Assembly (NCBI GenBank): GCA_017517385.1
Contig: JAFWZG010000054.1
Coordinates: 62,001 to 126,000 of the forward strand
Source: Akkermansia sp.
Lineage (GTDB): Bacteria; Verrucomicrobiota; Verrucomicrobiia; Verrucomicrobiales; Akkermansiaceae
Direction of reading: 5' to 3'
DNA length: 64,000 nt
Part shown: positions 52,261 to 61,355 of the stretch, in pieces
Numbering within the stretch: the stretch's first letter is position 1
Layout of the letters: the number at the start of each line of letters is the position of its first letter
Translations under genes and position numbers: made by a program
The notes under the pieces: generated by a model
What the model was told of the DNA's origin: nothing
Databases searched by the model: none
What the model saw: only the letters and a program-made list of their open reading frames with translations

Positions 52261-53784
52261 ATGAGCAAAATAACCCCTTATCTTTTTGGTGTCACTGCTG
52301 CTACAGTTACCATCCTAACAGCCGGTGTATTTTCTGCAATTATCAGTCCGGCAACGAAGAAGAGTAATCTGCCAGTGCCCTCCACTCCGGAGCAGGCTGC
52401 AGCCGTGGCAAATGTTATCATGCAGAGTAAGTGTGCGGCATGCCATGGAGTATATCCTCAATTCAACGGCCTTTCAAATCTGCTTTCTTTGGGACAGGTG
52501 AAGCGTGATATTGAGGGCGCTCAGCGCGCTTTCGTTATGGCTCCTAATGGAGATATCCGCCATAGTGATGTGGATTTCCGAAAGATGGACCAAGTACTGC
52601 GCACTCGCAGTATGCCCCCTGCTCTCTACACAGCCGTGCATCTTGGCTCCGGTCTTACTATGGATGATGTAACACTGCTGCGCCATCACTTTTCAGAGGA
52701 TGCCGCGATACGTCGCACCTTCTCTCCCATTCGTCCCATTCATATGACGGATGCCGAGTTTGTGGCACAAGTATGGGGCATCCCGGCCGAGGCTGCTGCT
52801 CGCACTCCTGAAGTAATGCAAAAGGCATGGGCAAAGGTGTATCTTGGTCGCAGGCTTTTCCACGATACCCGACTCTCCACGACTAATCAGGTATCCTGTG
52901 CCAGCTGCCATGATCTTACTCTTGGCGGCACAGATAACTTGCCCAAGTCTGAGGGTGTTCCCGGCCCGGACGGCAAGCCTCAGCTCGGCGGCGTGAATGC
53001 TCCCACCGTGTACAATGCTGCGAGCAACATCCGCCAGTTCTGGGACGGCCGAGCTGCCAATCTTCAGGAACAGGCAGGTGGCCCTCCCTTAAATCCTGTG
53101 GAAATGGGTTACAGCAAGCCTGAAGACTGGAATGAAATTGCAGCTAAGCTGAAGGACGACCCCGAGTATCGTATCCTCTTCCCCCTTGTATATGGCGAAG
53201 CCGGCATTACGGCGGAAACTATCACGGATGCTATTGCTGCCTTTGAGCGCACCCTTGTCACACCAGATTCTGACTTTGACCGCTATCTTACCGGTGATGC
53301 CTCAGCCATGACCGAACAGCAGGTAGATGGTATGCACACCTTCCTGAATTATGGTTGCGCTACTTGCCATGGTGGCCCGACCCTCGGTGGCCAGAGCTTT
53401 GAGTACATTAATACCCATGCAGACTTGCGTGCCCATGCTGAGGGGTACACAGAAGGTGCTTACGGTCTTCAGGACTTCACTCGCAAAGAAGAGCACCGTG
53501 ATATGTTCCGCGTGCCTAACCTGCGTAACGTCGCGCTGACTGCCCCGTACTTCCATACAGGCACCGTCAGCAAGCTTGAAGATGCTGTGCGCATCATGTT
53601 CGACACGCAGACTCGCACCACAGCAAGCGAGACTCAGGTGGAGAACGTGACAGCCTTCCTCCGTGCCCAGACCGGCCGTTACAACGGCAAGCCACTCGAT
53701 GAGCTTCAGCAGGCTGATATCCAGCCCAATTTTGATTCTACTCAGCTCCCGGGCAATTCAGAGCAAACAACTGAGCAGGAGTAA
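52261..53784 (+). CDS. Tri-heme cytochrome c peroxidase
   Basis: A 507-residue periplasmic peroxidase anchored by an N-terminal hydrophobic segment (about 7-30). Three c-type heme sites: CAACH (58-62), CASCH (213-217) and CATCH (366-370). The last two belong to the standard di-heme CcpA/MauG-like module (LGRRLFHDTRLS...SCASCHD, NAPTVYNA, FRVPNLRNVALTAPYFHTG); the first is an extra N-terminal heme domain, as in E. coli YhjA-type enzymes. It reduces H2O2 using respiratory electrons. It overlaps the next gene by 1 nt (TAATG), forming an operon. Confidence 0.92.
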   Translation: MSKITPYLFGVTAATVTILTAGVFSAIISPATKKSNLPVPSTPEQAAAVANVIMQSKCAACHGVYPQFNGLSNLLSLGQVKRDIEGAQRAFVMAPNGDIRHSDVDFRKMDQVLRTRSMPPALYTAVHLGSGLTMDDVTLLRHHFSEDAAIRRTFSPIRPIHMTDAEFVAQVWGIPAEAAARTPEVMQKAWAKVYLGRRLFHDTRLSTTNQVSCASCHDLTLGGTDNLPKSEGVPGPDGKPQLGGVNAPTVYNAASNIRQFWDGRAANLQEQAGGPPLNPVEMGYSKPEDWNEIAAKLKDDPEYRILFPLVYGEAGITAETITDAIAAFERTLVTPDSDFDRYLTGDASAMTEQQVDGMHTFLNYGCATCHGGPTLGGQSFEYINTHADLRAHAEGYTEGAYGLQDFTRKEEHRDMFRVPNLRNVALTAPYFHTGTVSKLEDAVRIMFDTQTRTTASETQVENVTAFLRAQTGRYNGKPLDELQQADIQPNFDSTQLPGNSEQTTEQE

Positions 53785-54560
53785 TGATTCGCATATCTAC
53801 TCTAGCCAGTAGTAGTAAAGGGAATGCCACCGTCATCTCGGGCGGTGGCACCCATTTATTAGTGGATGCAGGCATCAGCGCCACACGCATTCGCAGGGGA
53901 CTGGAAGAATGCGGGCTCTGTGTTCGCCAGCTTTCCGGGCTTCTCTTCACTCACGAGCATACGGACCACACCTGCGGGCTTGGTGTCCTTTCCAAAAAAG
54001 ACAACCTCCATATTTACTGCACGCGTTATCTCGGGCAAGATTTAAGACCCACGGCTCCCTCGGCCACCTTTTCCTACATAGAACCGGGCAGCCGTGTGCA
54101 GATTGGTGCTTTTCAAGTAACGCCGTTTCAGGTAAGTCACGATGCCACAGACCCAGTGGGCTACCTCTTCGAATGCGATGGCGTGAAGCTTGGTTACATT
54201 ACTGATACCGGGCGAATTATGCGCGGCATGGATAACCTTATGCAAGGCGTACATGCTCTCTATCTTGAATCCAACTATGACCATGGAATGCTGTATAACT
54301 CAGGGCGTCCCATGCATCTCATAGAGCGTATTGAGAGCAACTTCGGCCATCTTTCTAACGAGCAGGCCGGTGAGTTTGTGCGGCAGATTGCTCATCCGGA
54401 TTTGCAGCACATTATTCTTGCTCATATAAGCCAAGATTGCAATACGCCGGATAAGGCGCGTTGCGCCATGCAGCAGACGTTAGATGAATTGTGCTTGAAT
54501 ACCAACTTACACTGCGCACCGGCGGCATATCGCCTGCCTTGGATAAATGTGACAACCTAA
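53784..54560 (+). CDS. Metallo-beta-lactamase-fold hydrolase, YycJ/WalJ-like
   Basis: A 258-residue cytoplasmic metallohydrolase. The metal motif is HEHTDH (57-62), with further ligands in FQVSHDATDPVGYL, GYITDTGR and the terminal ILAHISQDCN. MIRISTLASSSKGNATVIS is typical of YycJ-type exonuclease-like proteins. Predicted to act on nucleic acids or to modulate cell-wall or DNA repair processes, but no target is shown. It is translationally coupled to the peroxidase gene by a 1-nt overlap. Confidence 0.85.
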   Translation: MIRISTLASSSKGNATVISGGGTHLLVDAGISATRIRRGLEECGLCVRQLSGLLFTHEHTDHTCGLGVLSKKDNLHIYCTRYLGQDLRPTAPSATFSYIEPGSRVQIGAFQVTPFQVSHDATDPVGYLFECDGVKLGYITDTGRIMRGMDNLMQGVHALYLESNYDHGMLYNSGRPMHLIERIESNFGHLSNEQAGEFVRQIAHPDLQHIILAHISQDCNTPDKARCAMQQTLDELCLNTNLHCAPAAYRLPWINVTT

Positions 54561-54569
54561 ATTTCATGC

Positions 54570-54597
54570 TGGACAAGCTCTGGCAATTTAATATAAT
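54570..54597 (+). promoter_or_regulatory. Predicted promoter of the GH20 gene
   Basis: TGGACA (54570-54575), 16 nt, TATAAT (54592-54597). The ATG at 54609 is 11 nt past the -10 box. Confidence 0.6.
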
Positions 54598-54608
54598 AAC
54601 GAATAACC

Positions 54609-56918
54609 ATGACTAAGAAATCCATCCTTTTGATGTTGGCAGCCATGACTGTTTCCCCCTTGATGGCACAGACCGCCAGACAAATTGCTGACAGGCTCAG
54701 CGTTCCCGCCTCAATAAAGAGCGGCGAGTTCATGCCTATTCCCACCGCTGACGGTGCTACCGTAGAGTTCCTTGGTGCGGACTATGAGGGCATTATTTCC
54801 CAGAGAGGAGATTGCCTGTATGCCTCTGATGTTTTGAGTGATACCCCCGTCATCATCAACTTCCGCGTAAGGAAGAATGGAGAGGAAGTATTCAGCCGCG
54901 ATTATCCCGTGCGAGTAACACCTCGTGCCGTGGCTGATGAAGCTCGTACTGCCGGCAATGCTAAGCCGCAGGTCATTCCCTCACTGCTCCAGTGGGATGG
55001 CGGCACCGGTTCTTTTGCCGTGGGTGACACAGTGAAGGTATATATTGCCCCCGAAGCCGCGGAGCTTCGTGACATCATTGTGGCGGATTTGACCGCCATC
55101 ACCGGAGCTGAGGTGCAAGTTGTAGATACACCTAATGAAGCAGCCTCCATTAACTTCGTGATTGATTCCCGTATCTCCGGTGAAGTCAGTGATGAAGCTT
55201 ATGGTATGGAGGCTCAGGAGGGCGTGGTGACCATCAGCGCTCGTACAGCTAAGGGCTTAATGTGGGGCTCTCGCACCGTGCTTCAGATACTCAGGTTGAG
55301 CGAAAACCGCATTCCCTGCGGCCGAGCTTGGGATGAACCCCGCTACCGCGTGCGCGGTGTGCTTTTTGACGCTGCTCGTACCCCCTACACTCTTGATGAC
55401 CTCCGCAAGGTCATCGATACCATGGCGTGGTATAAGATGAATGACCTTCACATCGTCATCAACAATAACTACATCTTCCTTGAAGAGTACGTGAAGGATG
55501 GTCGCGACCCGCTCACTGAGGCTTACACCGCATTCCGTCTGGAAAGCCGCATGGTGGGTGAAAACGGCGTGCCGCTTACCGCACAGGACGTATTCTACAC
55601 CAAGCGAGAGTTCCGCGAGCTCATTGATTATGCTCGCGTACGCGGCGTCAATATCGTACCTGAGTTTGATACCCCCGGTCACGCTCTTTCCTTCACACGC
55701 GTTCGCCCGGATCTCATCTATCAGGGCCCGATGGGCAATCCCGGCCGCCGCAGTGACCACATTGACGCCGCCAATCCTGAAACGCTCAAGTTTGTGGGTG
55801 AGGTGCTGGATGAATACCTGCTGCCGGACGCTGAATTGGAACGCCCCGTTCTGGAAGACTGCGTGATTCACGTGGGCGCTGATGAGTTCTATGGTGATGC
55901 CGAGTCTTACAGAAAGTATTGTGATGGTCTCCTCCGCTATGTGCTTGGCCGTGGCTACACTCCGCGTGTTTGGGGAAGTCTTACTCACAAGCCCGGTAAA
56001 ACACCCGTTATTGCCGAGGGCGTGGAAATGAACCTCTGGAGCAGTCAGTGGCAGAATCCCGTAGAGGCTATGAACGCCGGCTACAAGCTCATTAATACCA
56101 ATGATGGCCAGCTCTACATCGTTCCCTTTGCTAACTATTACCGCATGGATAGGAACCACCGCTGGGTATACAATAACTGGCGTCCCAACTATGTGGGCAA
56201 CTACCACATTCCCGCCGGTCACCCAAACCTCATTGGTGCCACTTATGCCATCTGGAACGACATGACGGACCTGAGACACTCCGGTTATGGCATGTATGAC
56301 ATCTGGGAGATATTCCGCCATTCCACAGATGTGCTCAGCCAGCGCATGTGGGGCACTGAGCATAACCCCGGCACCTTTGAACAACACCGCGCACTTGCGG
56401 CTAAGGTTGGTGAAGCCCCCGGCCTGAATCCCCAGAATGTACGCGCCGGTGATGCTCCCGTATGCGTGACACCCTCCGCCCTGCCCATGCAGCTGAATGA
56501 GGCTGCAGCCGGCCCGAATTATCACCTCACCGCTGAGATTGAGCTTAACGCTGCCCCCGAAGGCTCAGAACAGGTACTGCTCAGCGGTCCCGAAGGCCAG
56601 CTCATTGCGGTGATGAAAGATGGTACAGTCGGTTTCCGCCGCAGTGACACCATGGAGTTCTCCTTCGGCGGCCGTCTGCCTATCGGCAAGCGTGTCAAGA
56701 TTGAGCTTATCGGTCAGCCTCAGAATACCAAGCTCTTGGTGGACGGGCAGGAAATCGGTACGCTTACCCTCATGAATTATCGTGACCGTGAAAATGGCTG
56801 GCAGAACCGCACCAATGGCCTGCGTTCCACATTCGTACTGCCCCTGCAGACTCTTGGCGAGAGCTTCAATGGCAAGGTTTACAGCCTTCGCGTAGAGTTT
56901 TCAGCTCCTCAAAAGTAA
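54609..56918 (+). CDS. Secreted GH20 beta-N-acetylhexosaminidase
   Basis: A 769-residue exported glycosidase. The signal peptide is MTKKSILLMLAAMTVSPLMAQ. An N-terminal GH20b-like domain (about 140-240, ending MWGSRTVLQILRL) leads into the GH20 barrel (YRVRGVLFDAARTPYTLDDL...). The substrate-assisted catalytic pair is Asp425-Glu426 in IHVGADEFYGD. The C-terminal about 150 residues look like a beta-sandwich (LamG-like). Such enzymes remove terminal GlcNAc or GalNAc from glycans, including mucin; exact linkage is not predictable. It overlaps the downstream Sel1-like gene by 1 nt. Confidence 0.92.
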   Translation: MTKKSILLMLAAMTVSPLMAQTARQIADRLSVPASIKSGEFMPIPTADGATVEFLGADYEGIISQRGDCLYASDVLSDTPVIINFRVRKNGEEVFSRDYPVRVTPRAVADEARTAGNAKPQVIPSLLQWDGGTGSFAVGDTVKVYIAPEAAELRDIIVADLTAITGAEVQVVDTPNEAASINFVIDSRISGEVSDEAYGMEAQEGVVTISARTAKGLMWGSRTVLQILRLSENRIPCGRAWDEPRYRVRGVLFDAARTPYTLDDLRKVIDTMAWYKMNDLHIVINNNYIFLEEYVKDGRDPLTEAYTAFRLESRMVGENGVPLTAQDVFYTKREFRELIDYARVRGVNIVPEFDTPGHALSFTRVRPDLIYQGPMGNPGRRSDHIDAANPETLKFVGEVLDEYLLPDAELERPVLEDCVIHVGADEFYGDAESYRKYCDGLLRYVLGRGYTPRVWGSLTHKPGKTPVIAEGVEMNLWSSQWQNPVEAMNAGYKLINTNDGQLYIVPFANYYRMDRNHRWVYNNWRPNYVGNYHIPAGHPNLIGATYAIWNDMTDLRHSGYGMYDIWEIFRHSTDVLSQRMWGTEHNPGTFEQHRALAAKVGEAPGLNPQNVRAGDAPVCVTPSALPMQLNEAAAGPNYHLTAEIELNAAPEGSEQVLLSGPEGQLIAVMKDGTVGFRRSDTMEFSFGGRLPIGKRVKIELIGQPQNTKLLVDGQEIGTLTLMNYRDRENGWQNRTNGLRSTFVLPLQTLGESFNGKVYSLRVEFSAPQK

Positions 56919-57265
56919 TGGACGCAGATAAAGAATATCAGCTTGGAGCCGCCGCTTTTAAGGCCGGCAAGGCAATGGAAGGTGCAGAGCATCTCCGCAA
57001 TGCGGCCTTCGCTGGCCATGCCGAGGCGCAGAATCAGCTTGCTCGTGTCTACTTCGCCCAAGTTAAGACTCGTGAGGATTTGGCTAATCTGGAAGCTGCT
57101 GCACAAAGCGGTGACCATGTGGCTCTATTCGTTCTGGCAATGTGCTTGATTCAGGGCACCATCGTTACAAAGGACTCAGAGAAGGCCATAGCGGCACTGC
57201 GCATTGCTGCACGAAGCGGCAATGCCATGGCCGCGGCCATGCTGAATAGTGGCGGTGAAAACTGA
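56918..57265 (+). CDS. Sel1-like repeat protein
   Basis: A 115-residue helical repeat protein of the Sel1/TPR type. Repeat cores are EGAEHLRNAAFAGHAEAQNQLARVYF, LANLEAAAQSGDHVALFVLAMCL and KAIAALRIAARSGNAMAAAML. There is no signal peptide. Sel1 proteins are scaffolds for other proteins; no partner is evident. Its start overlaps the GH20 stop (TAATG), so it is translated with the glycosidase gene although it is predicted to stay in the cytoplasm. Confidence 0.75.
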   Translation: MDADKEYQLGAAAFKAGKAMEGAEHLRNAAFAGHAEAQNQLARVYFAQVKTREDLANLEAAAQSGDHVALFVLAMCLIQGTIVTKDSEKAIAALRIAARSGNAMAAAMLNSGGEN

Positions 57266-57304
57266 TACCAAATAGTATTTGCCACGCCATCGTAAATTAT
57301 GTGC

Positions 57305-57332
57305 TTGCATTTCTGACAAAATAAGGCATAAT
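57305..57332 (+). promoter_or_regulatory. Predicted promoter of adk
   Basis: TTGCAT (57305-57310), 16 nt, CATAAT (57327-57332). The leader of about 40 nt contains a CGCCT/AGGCG hairpin that includes GGAGG at 57354-57358, too far (22 nt) to be a normal ribosome-binding site for ATG 57381. Confidence 0.6.
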
Positions 57333-57380
57333 CACAAAGACGCCTACTGAAAACGGAGGCGAGCTCAATCTTACATAAAT

Positions 57381-58034
57381 ATGAAAACGCTCAAGAGATT
57401 CGTACTTGTGGGTGCCCCGGCTTCCGGTAAAGGCACGCAGTCTAACTTCCTTTCTGAGACCTACGGCCTCAAGCCTCTGAGCACCGGCGCTCTGCTGCGT
57501 GCTGAGATTGCAGCCGGCTCTGAGCTGGGTCTGGAAGCTAAGAAGTACATGGACGCTGCCATGTTCGTACCCGATGAGGTCGTGAACGGTATCGTTGCCA
57601 AGTGGCTGGGTGAGAACCAGGACTGCGGCTGCCTTCTGGACGGCTATCCCCGCACGGTTGCTCAGGCCGAGACTCTGGACGCCAACTTGACAGCCATGGG
57701 CCTTGGTGTGGATATCGTTATTTATCTGAACGTATCCGCTGAACTTATCGAGGCTCGTATGCTCAAGCGCAAGGCATGCCCCGCCTGTGGCGAGACGACC
57801 CGTAACGGTGAAGAAATCTGCCCCAAGTGTGGCGGCGCCATGATAGTGCGCACCGATGACAACCCTGAGGCTTTCGCTAAGCGCCGCAAGGATTATGAGA
57901 CACTTACCGTTCCTGTGGTAGAGCACTACCGCGCTCAGGACAAGGTTGTTCAGATTGACGTGGTGGAAGAAGGCGAGCCCGAGGATGTATCCGCTCGCAT
58001 CGCCGCTGCCGTGCGCACTTACTGCGAGAAGTAA
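57381..58034 (+). CDS. adk: Adenylate kinase with zinc-type LID
   Basis: Interconverts ATP + AMP and 2 ADP (217 aa). The P-loop is GAPASGKGT (11-19), the AMP-binding region is STGALLRAEI (34-43), and LDGYPRTVAQAE (86-97) is diagnostic. The LID carries four cysteines, Cys133, Cys136, Cys147 and Cys150 (CPACG and CPKCGG), which should bind structural zinc. This Cys4 LID is common in Gram-positives and several other phyla, but absent from E. coli Adk. The gene is monocistronic with promoter and terminator. Confidence 0.96.
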   Translation: MKTLKRFVLVGAPASGKGTQSNFLSETYGLKPLSTGALLRAEIAAGSELGLEAKKYMDAAMFVPDEVVNGIVAKWLGENQDCGCLLDGYPRTVAQAETLDANLTAMGLGVDIVIYLNVSAELIEARMLKRKACPACGETTRNGEEICPKCGGAMIVRTDDNPEAFAKRRKDYETLTVPVVEHYRAQDKVVQIDVVEEGEPEDVSARIAAAVRTYCEK

Positions 58035-58058
58035 TACTTTTTTCAATAAAATGTTAGC

Positions 58059-58089
58059 GAGAGCTCCCATTATGGGAGCTCTCTTTTTT
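58059..58089 (+). terminator. Rho-independent terminator of adk
   Basis: GAGAGCTCCCAT (58059-58070) pairs with ATGGGAGCTCTC (58072-58083), followed by TTTTTT. Confidence 0.9.
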
Positions 58090-58110
58090 GTCAGTATATC
58101 TAAAATTAGC

Positions 58111-58138
58111 TTTACATATTATAATTAATTTTTATAAT
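58111..58138 (+). promoter_or_regulatory. Strong promoter of the large secreted protein gene
   Basis: TTTACA (58111-58116), 16 nt, consensus TATAAT (58133-58138). The ATG at 58149 lies 10 nt past the box. A second TATAAT (58120-58125) sits within the spacer. Confidence 0.75.
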
Positions 58139-58148
58139 ACTAGTACAT

Positions 58149-60332
58149 ATGAATATTCGAACAACACTCATGATGTTAGCCGCTACTGCGGCACCCATCT
58201 ATGCACAGGTATCTGAAGAGACTTCCGCCCATATTTATTCTAACATGGTCGGGACTGGCAATGCAGCAACGGCTTCCGCCAATGAAAGAGCGGCAGCTTA
58301 CCCTGCTCTTGCCTATATACCGGCTGATGCAGAGATGGTTATCACGCTGAATCATGCTGGTCCTGGCCTTGCAGCTATTGCAGCTCTGACCGGCAATGCA
58401 GGACAGATACCTCCCGGACTGGATTCAGTGGATGGTATCAGCCTCGCTTTTGGTAAAGGTTTAGGAACAGCTCTTTCTTGTGTAAGCGATATATATACAT
58501 ACGCTGCTATTGAAGAAGCTGATGGTATAAGCGACTGTATGCGTTTTTTCAATGATTGGGGAAGAGAGGCAGCAGCCCCGGCGAATTCTGTTATCAAAAA
58601 TCTCACTGAAGCATATGTTCGTCAGACGATAGCATCAGCCGTAAATGGCGCAAGTTCTTTAAAATTACCTCCGTTATACGCAGTCATCTCCACAAATGGT
58701 ACGTCTGCAATCCCGACTCAGTGGAGGCAGCAATTTGTTGCCGCTCTTACTGATAACATAGACGCACCGAGTCAGAATATCCGGAGAGAGCCATATTCAG
58801 CAAATGGATTCGAAGGCATTAAAATTACCGTTCGCCCCGGTTTTATCAACCAGCCCCCAAGCCGAGACAATGAGATTCAGGCCGCATTAAGGGAGGCTAT
58901 TATTGGCCGTACAATCTATGTGATGGTAAAACAAATTGGTTCCGACCTCATTGCTGTCATATGCGAAAGGCCCCAGGATATTCAACATGCTGCTACTCCT
59001 GCCCAATCCATTCTTGGCACAAGCAAACTTTCAGCTGCTGATGCACAGCTTCAGAAAAATCCCATTCTGCTTTCTTACGCAGCCCCTGGAATCAGCGCTG
59101 AAGTGAACAGATTACAGATGAAGCCCTTGCTTGGCATGGGTACCTTGTTATCTGACATCTTTGGAGAACTGTCCAGAACTCCCGGTCAAAATCAGGGGAC
59201 AATGTCTGCCGCCGCCGCCGGAGCAAGTCTTATCACAAACACCGTGTCTAATTTGTGCAAAAATAAGGGCGCCGCAAGTGATATGGCTCTAGTCTGGTTC
59301 GATAATTCTGCACTGGAAATCCAGATGACGGCAAGTAATTCTACCTTACAGTACACTCCCGGTCGCTTGGCTCTCACCTCTCTGCCTGACCGCCCGGAGA
59401 CTGTGCTCTACTGCGAAAGTACTCCTTGGGTAAGGTCCAACATGCCCACAACTATGCAGCTCGTTGATTCTGCGGTTAATGTACTTGATGGTTTTATTGC
59501 CACATTGCCTCAACATAAACAGGACGCCGCCGCCCGAGAACTCGCGCAGGCCAGGCAGTTCCTGCCAGACCTGAAGGCTCTTATCGGCGCTGGTGAAACT
59601 ATCTGCAGCGGTCTGGGGAACAGCTATGCCCTCACTATTGATAACGCAGGCCGTTTCCCCACTGTGTTGGACGGCAAGCCCGGCAATACACATGCCTTCC
59701 CCCGAATTGCCTTCTATGCCGGTGTAACTGATCGCAGTAAGCTGGGCGAAGGTTGGGAGCAACTTCTCACTGTGGCCGGTAATGTGGCCGCTAAGTTTGG
59801 TAGCGATCCCTCCGTAGTCCGCATGCTTCCCATTGTTCCGACTACTACCGGAAGCACCACCTCATATAGCGTGGCGTTGCCGTTCTTCTCCACGGATTTT
59901 GTGCCGAATGTCACCGTAAGTGATACCGGCTTCACCATGGGCTCCTCCTCCGCCTATAATAGTAATATTATTTCCTCTGCTACCGGCACAATGGAGTTCA
60001 GCGGCGCCGTGGCAACTCTGAACATGCGTGCACTTGCCGCTACGGCACGAGGTCTAGCTAATGCCATGCGTGAAGCAGCCGGCCCGCAGACACCGACCGG
60101 CCCTGCCCGCAGAAATGCAAGAAGAGTCAAGGGGAGCAGTAGTTATATTCCAGAAGATGACTATGCATCACCGCGTCCCACTCATTCCGCGGCTACTCGA
60201 CGTGCTCAGGAAGCCGCAGAAATCGCTCAGGCTCTGGAGACAGCAGCACTTTATGTGCGTCGCGTCGATGCCACGACTACAAGCGAGAACGGATCCGTGA
60301 CAACTCGCATTCGCGTGAAAGTGAATCAGTAA
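58149..60332 (+). CDS. Large secreted protein, unknown
   Basis: A 727-residue exported protein with a signal peptide (MNIRTTLMMLAATAAPIYAQ). The body is Ala/Ser/Thr-rich and mixed in structure, with a repeated theme of short statements about values such as YIPADAEMVITLNHAGPG near the start (similar to the opening of DUF3352-type proteins). It has a basic linker (RRNARRVKGSSSYIPEDD) and an Ala-rich helical C-terminus (RRAQEAAEIAQALETAALYV). No catalytic motif was recognised. It is monocistronic, with a consensus promoter and a strong hairpin after it, suggesting good expression. Confidence 0.7.
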   Translation: MNIRTTLMMLAATAAPIYAQVSEETSAHIYSNMVGTGNAATASANERAAAYPALAYIPADAEMVITLNHAGPGLAAIAALTGNAGQIPPGLDSVDGISLAFGKGLGTALSCVSDIYTYAAIEEADGISDCMRFFNDWGREAAAPANSVIKNLTEAYVRQTIASAVNGASSLKLPPLYAVISTNGTSAIPTQWRQQFVAALTDNIDAPSQNIRREPYSANGFEGIKITVRPGFINQPPSRDNEIQAALREAIIGRTIYVMVKQIGSDLIAVICERPQDIQHAATPAQSILGTSKLSAADAQLQKNPILLSYAAPGISAEVNRLQMKPLLGMGTLLSDIFGELSRTPGQNQGTMSAAAAGASLITNTVSNLCKNKGAASDMALVWFDNSALEIQMTASNSTLQYTPGRLALTSLPDRPETVLYCESTPWVRSNMPTTMQLVDSAVNVLDGFIATLPQHKQDAAARELAQARQFLPDLKALIGAGETICSGLGNSYALTIDNAGRFPTVLDGKPGNTHAFPRIAFYAGVTDRSKLGEGWEQLLTVAGNVAAKFGSDPSVVRMLPIVPTTTGSTTSYSVALPFFSTDFVPNVTVSDTGFTMGSSSAYNSNIISSATGTMEFSGAVATLNMRALAATARGLANAMREAAGPQTPTGPARRNARRVKGSSSYIPEDDYASPRPTHSAATRRAQEAAEIAQALETAALYVRRVDATTTSENGSVTTRIRVKVNQ

Positions 60333-60358
60333 TCACCTATTCAGAAAATCGCTTTTTC

Positions 60359-60389
60359 GCCCCCTGCAGAGCAATTCTCTGCAGGGGGC
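60359..60389 (+). terminator. Strong hairpin after the secreted protein gene
   Basis: A perfect 13-bp stem GCCCCCTGCAGAG (60359-60371) with CTCTGCAGGGGGC (60377-60389) and a 5-nt loop. The T-run after it is weak, so termination may be partial. Confidence 0.65.
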
Positions 60390-60423
60390 TATGCATTTAG
60401 CTGTACTTTCCCAGCGAAAAAGC

Positions 60424-60451
60424 GTGACTTTTGGACAGATTGTGCTAGAAT
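60424..60451 (+). promoter_or_regulatory. Predicted promoter of the dapA operon
   Basis: GTGACT (60424-60429), 16 nt, TAGAAT (60446-60451) with upstream TGC as extended -10. The ATG at 60466 follows 14 nt after the box. Confidence 0.6.
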
Positions 60452-60465
60452 AACTGCGAGATATT

Positions 60466-61347
60466 ATGAAGTACCACGGACTTTACACAGCTATTGTCAC
60501 CCCATTCAAGGATAATAAAGTCGACGCCGATGCTCTGAAGGCTCTGATTGAGGCTCAGATTGCCGGTGGTGTGGACGGCATCGTACCGGTTGGTACCACC
60601 GGTGAAAGTCCCACCCTCAGTCACAGCGAACATATGGAAGTCATTCGACTTGCAATCCAGTATGCTGCTGGGCGCTGCCAAGTCATCGCCGGCACCGGTT
60701 CCAACAGCACGGATGAAGCTATTGAAATGACGAAAGAAGCTGAGGCTATGGGTGCAGATGGCACCCTTCAGGTGTGCCCCTACTACAACAAGCCCAGTCA
60801 GGAAGGTGTCTACCGCCACTTCAAGGCCGTGGCAGATGCTACCACCCTGCCCATCATCCTCTACAGCATTCCTGGTCGCAGCGGTATTGAAATCGCAGTG
60901 GATACAGTGGTTCGCTTGGCTAAAGATTGCCCCAACATCGTGGCAATCAAGGAAGCTGGTGGCAGTGTAGAGCGAGTGAATCAGCTTGTTCAGGCTCTTC
61001 CGGATGACTTCGCCGTGCTCAGTGGTGATGATGGCCTCACAGTTCCCTTCATCTCCTGTGGTGCAGTAGGTCTCGTCTCCGTCACCTCAAATGTGGCACC
61101 TGCTGAAATGAAGGCTCTGGTAGATAGTGCCCTTTCCGGCGATGGCAAGAAGGCTCTGGAATTGCAAAAGAAGTATTATCCTCTAATGAAGGGGCTCATG
61201 AGCTTGGACGGCAATCCCGTTCCGATTAAGGCAGCTATGGCCCTTCGCGGTGATATGAGCTGGGAAATCCGCATGCCTCTCGTGTCTCTGGCTGAGGAGA
61301 AGCACGGCATCCTTGCTGACCTTCTCAAGAGCTACAACCTCCTGTAA
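60466..61347 (+). CDS. dapA: 4-hydroxy-tetrahydrodipicolinate synthase
   Basis: Condenses pyruvate with aspartate semialdehyde in the lysine and diaminopimelate pathway (293 aa). The Schiff-base lysine is Lys162 in IVAIKEAGG, the catalytic tyrosine is Tyr133 in ILYSIPGRSG, and the substrate loop is PVGTTGESPTLS (41-52). The length equals the E. coli enzyme. It is the first gene of a set with dapB 8 nt downstream, then folK and panB. Confidence 0.97.
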   Translation: MKYHGLYTAIVTPFKDNKVDADALKALIEAQIAGGVDGIVPVGTTGESPTLSHSEHMEVIRLAIQYAAGRCQVIAGTGSNSTDEAIEMTKEAEAMGADGTLQVCPYYNKPSQEGVYRHFKAVADATTLPIILYSIPGRSGIEIAVDTVVRLAKDCPNIVAIKEAGGSVERVNQLVQALPDDFAVLSGDDGLTVPFISCGAVGLVSVTSNVAPAEMKALVDSALSGDGKKALELQKKYYPLMKGLMSLDGNPVPIKAAMALRGDMSWEIRMPLVSLAEEKHGILADLLKSYNLL

Positions 61348-61355
61348 ATAATCAT

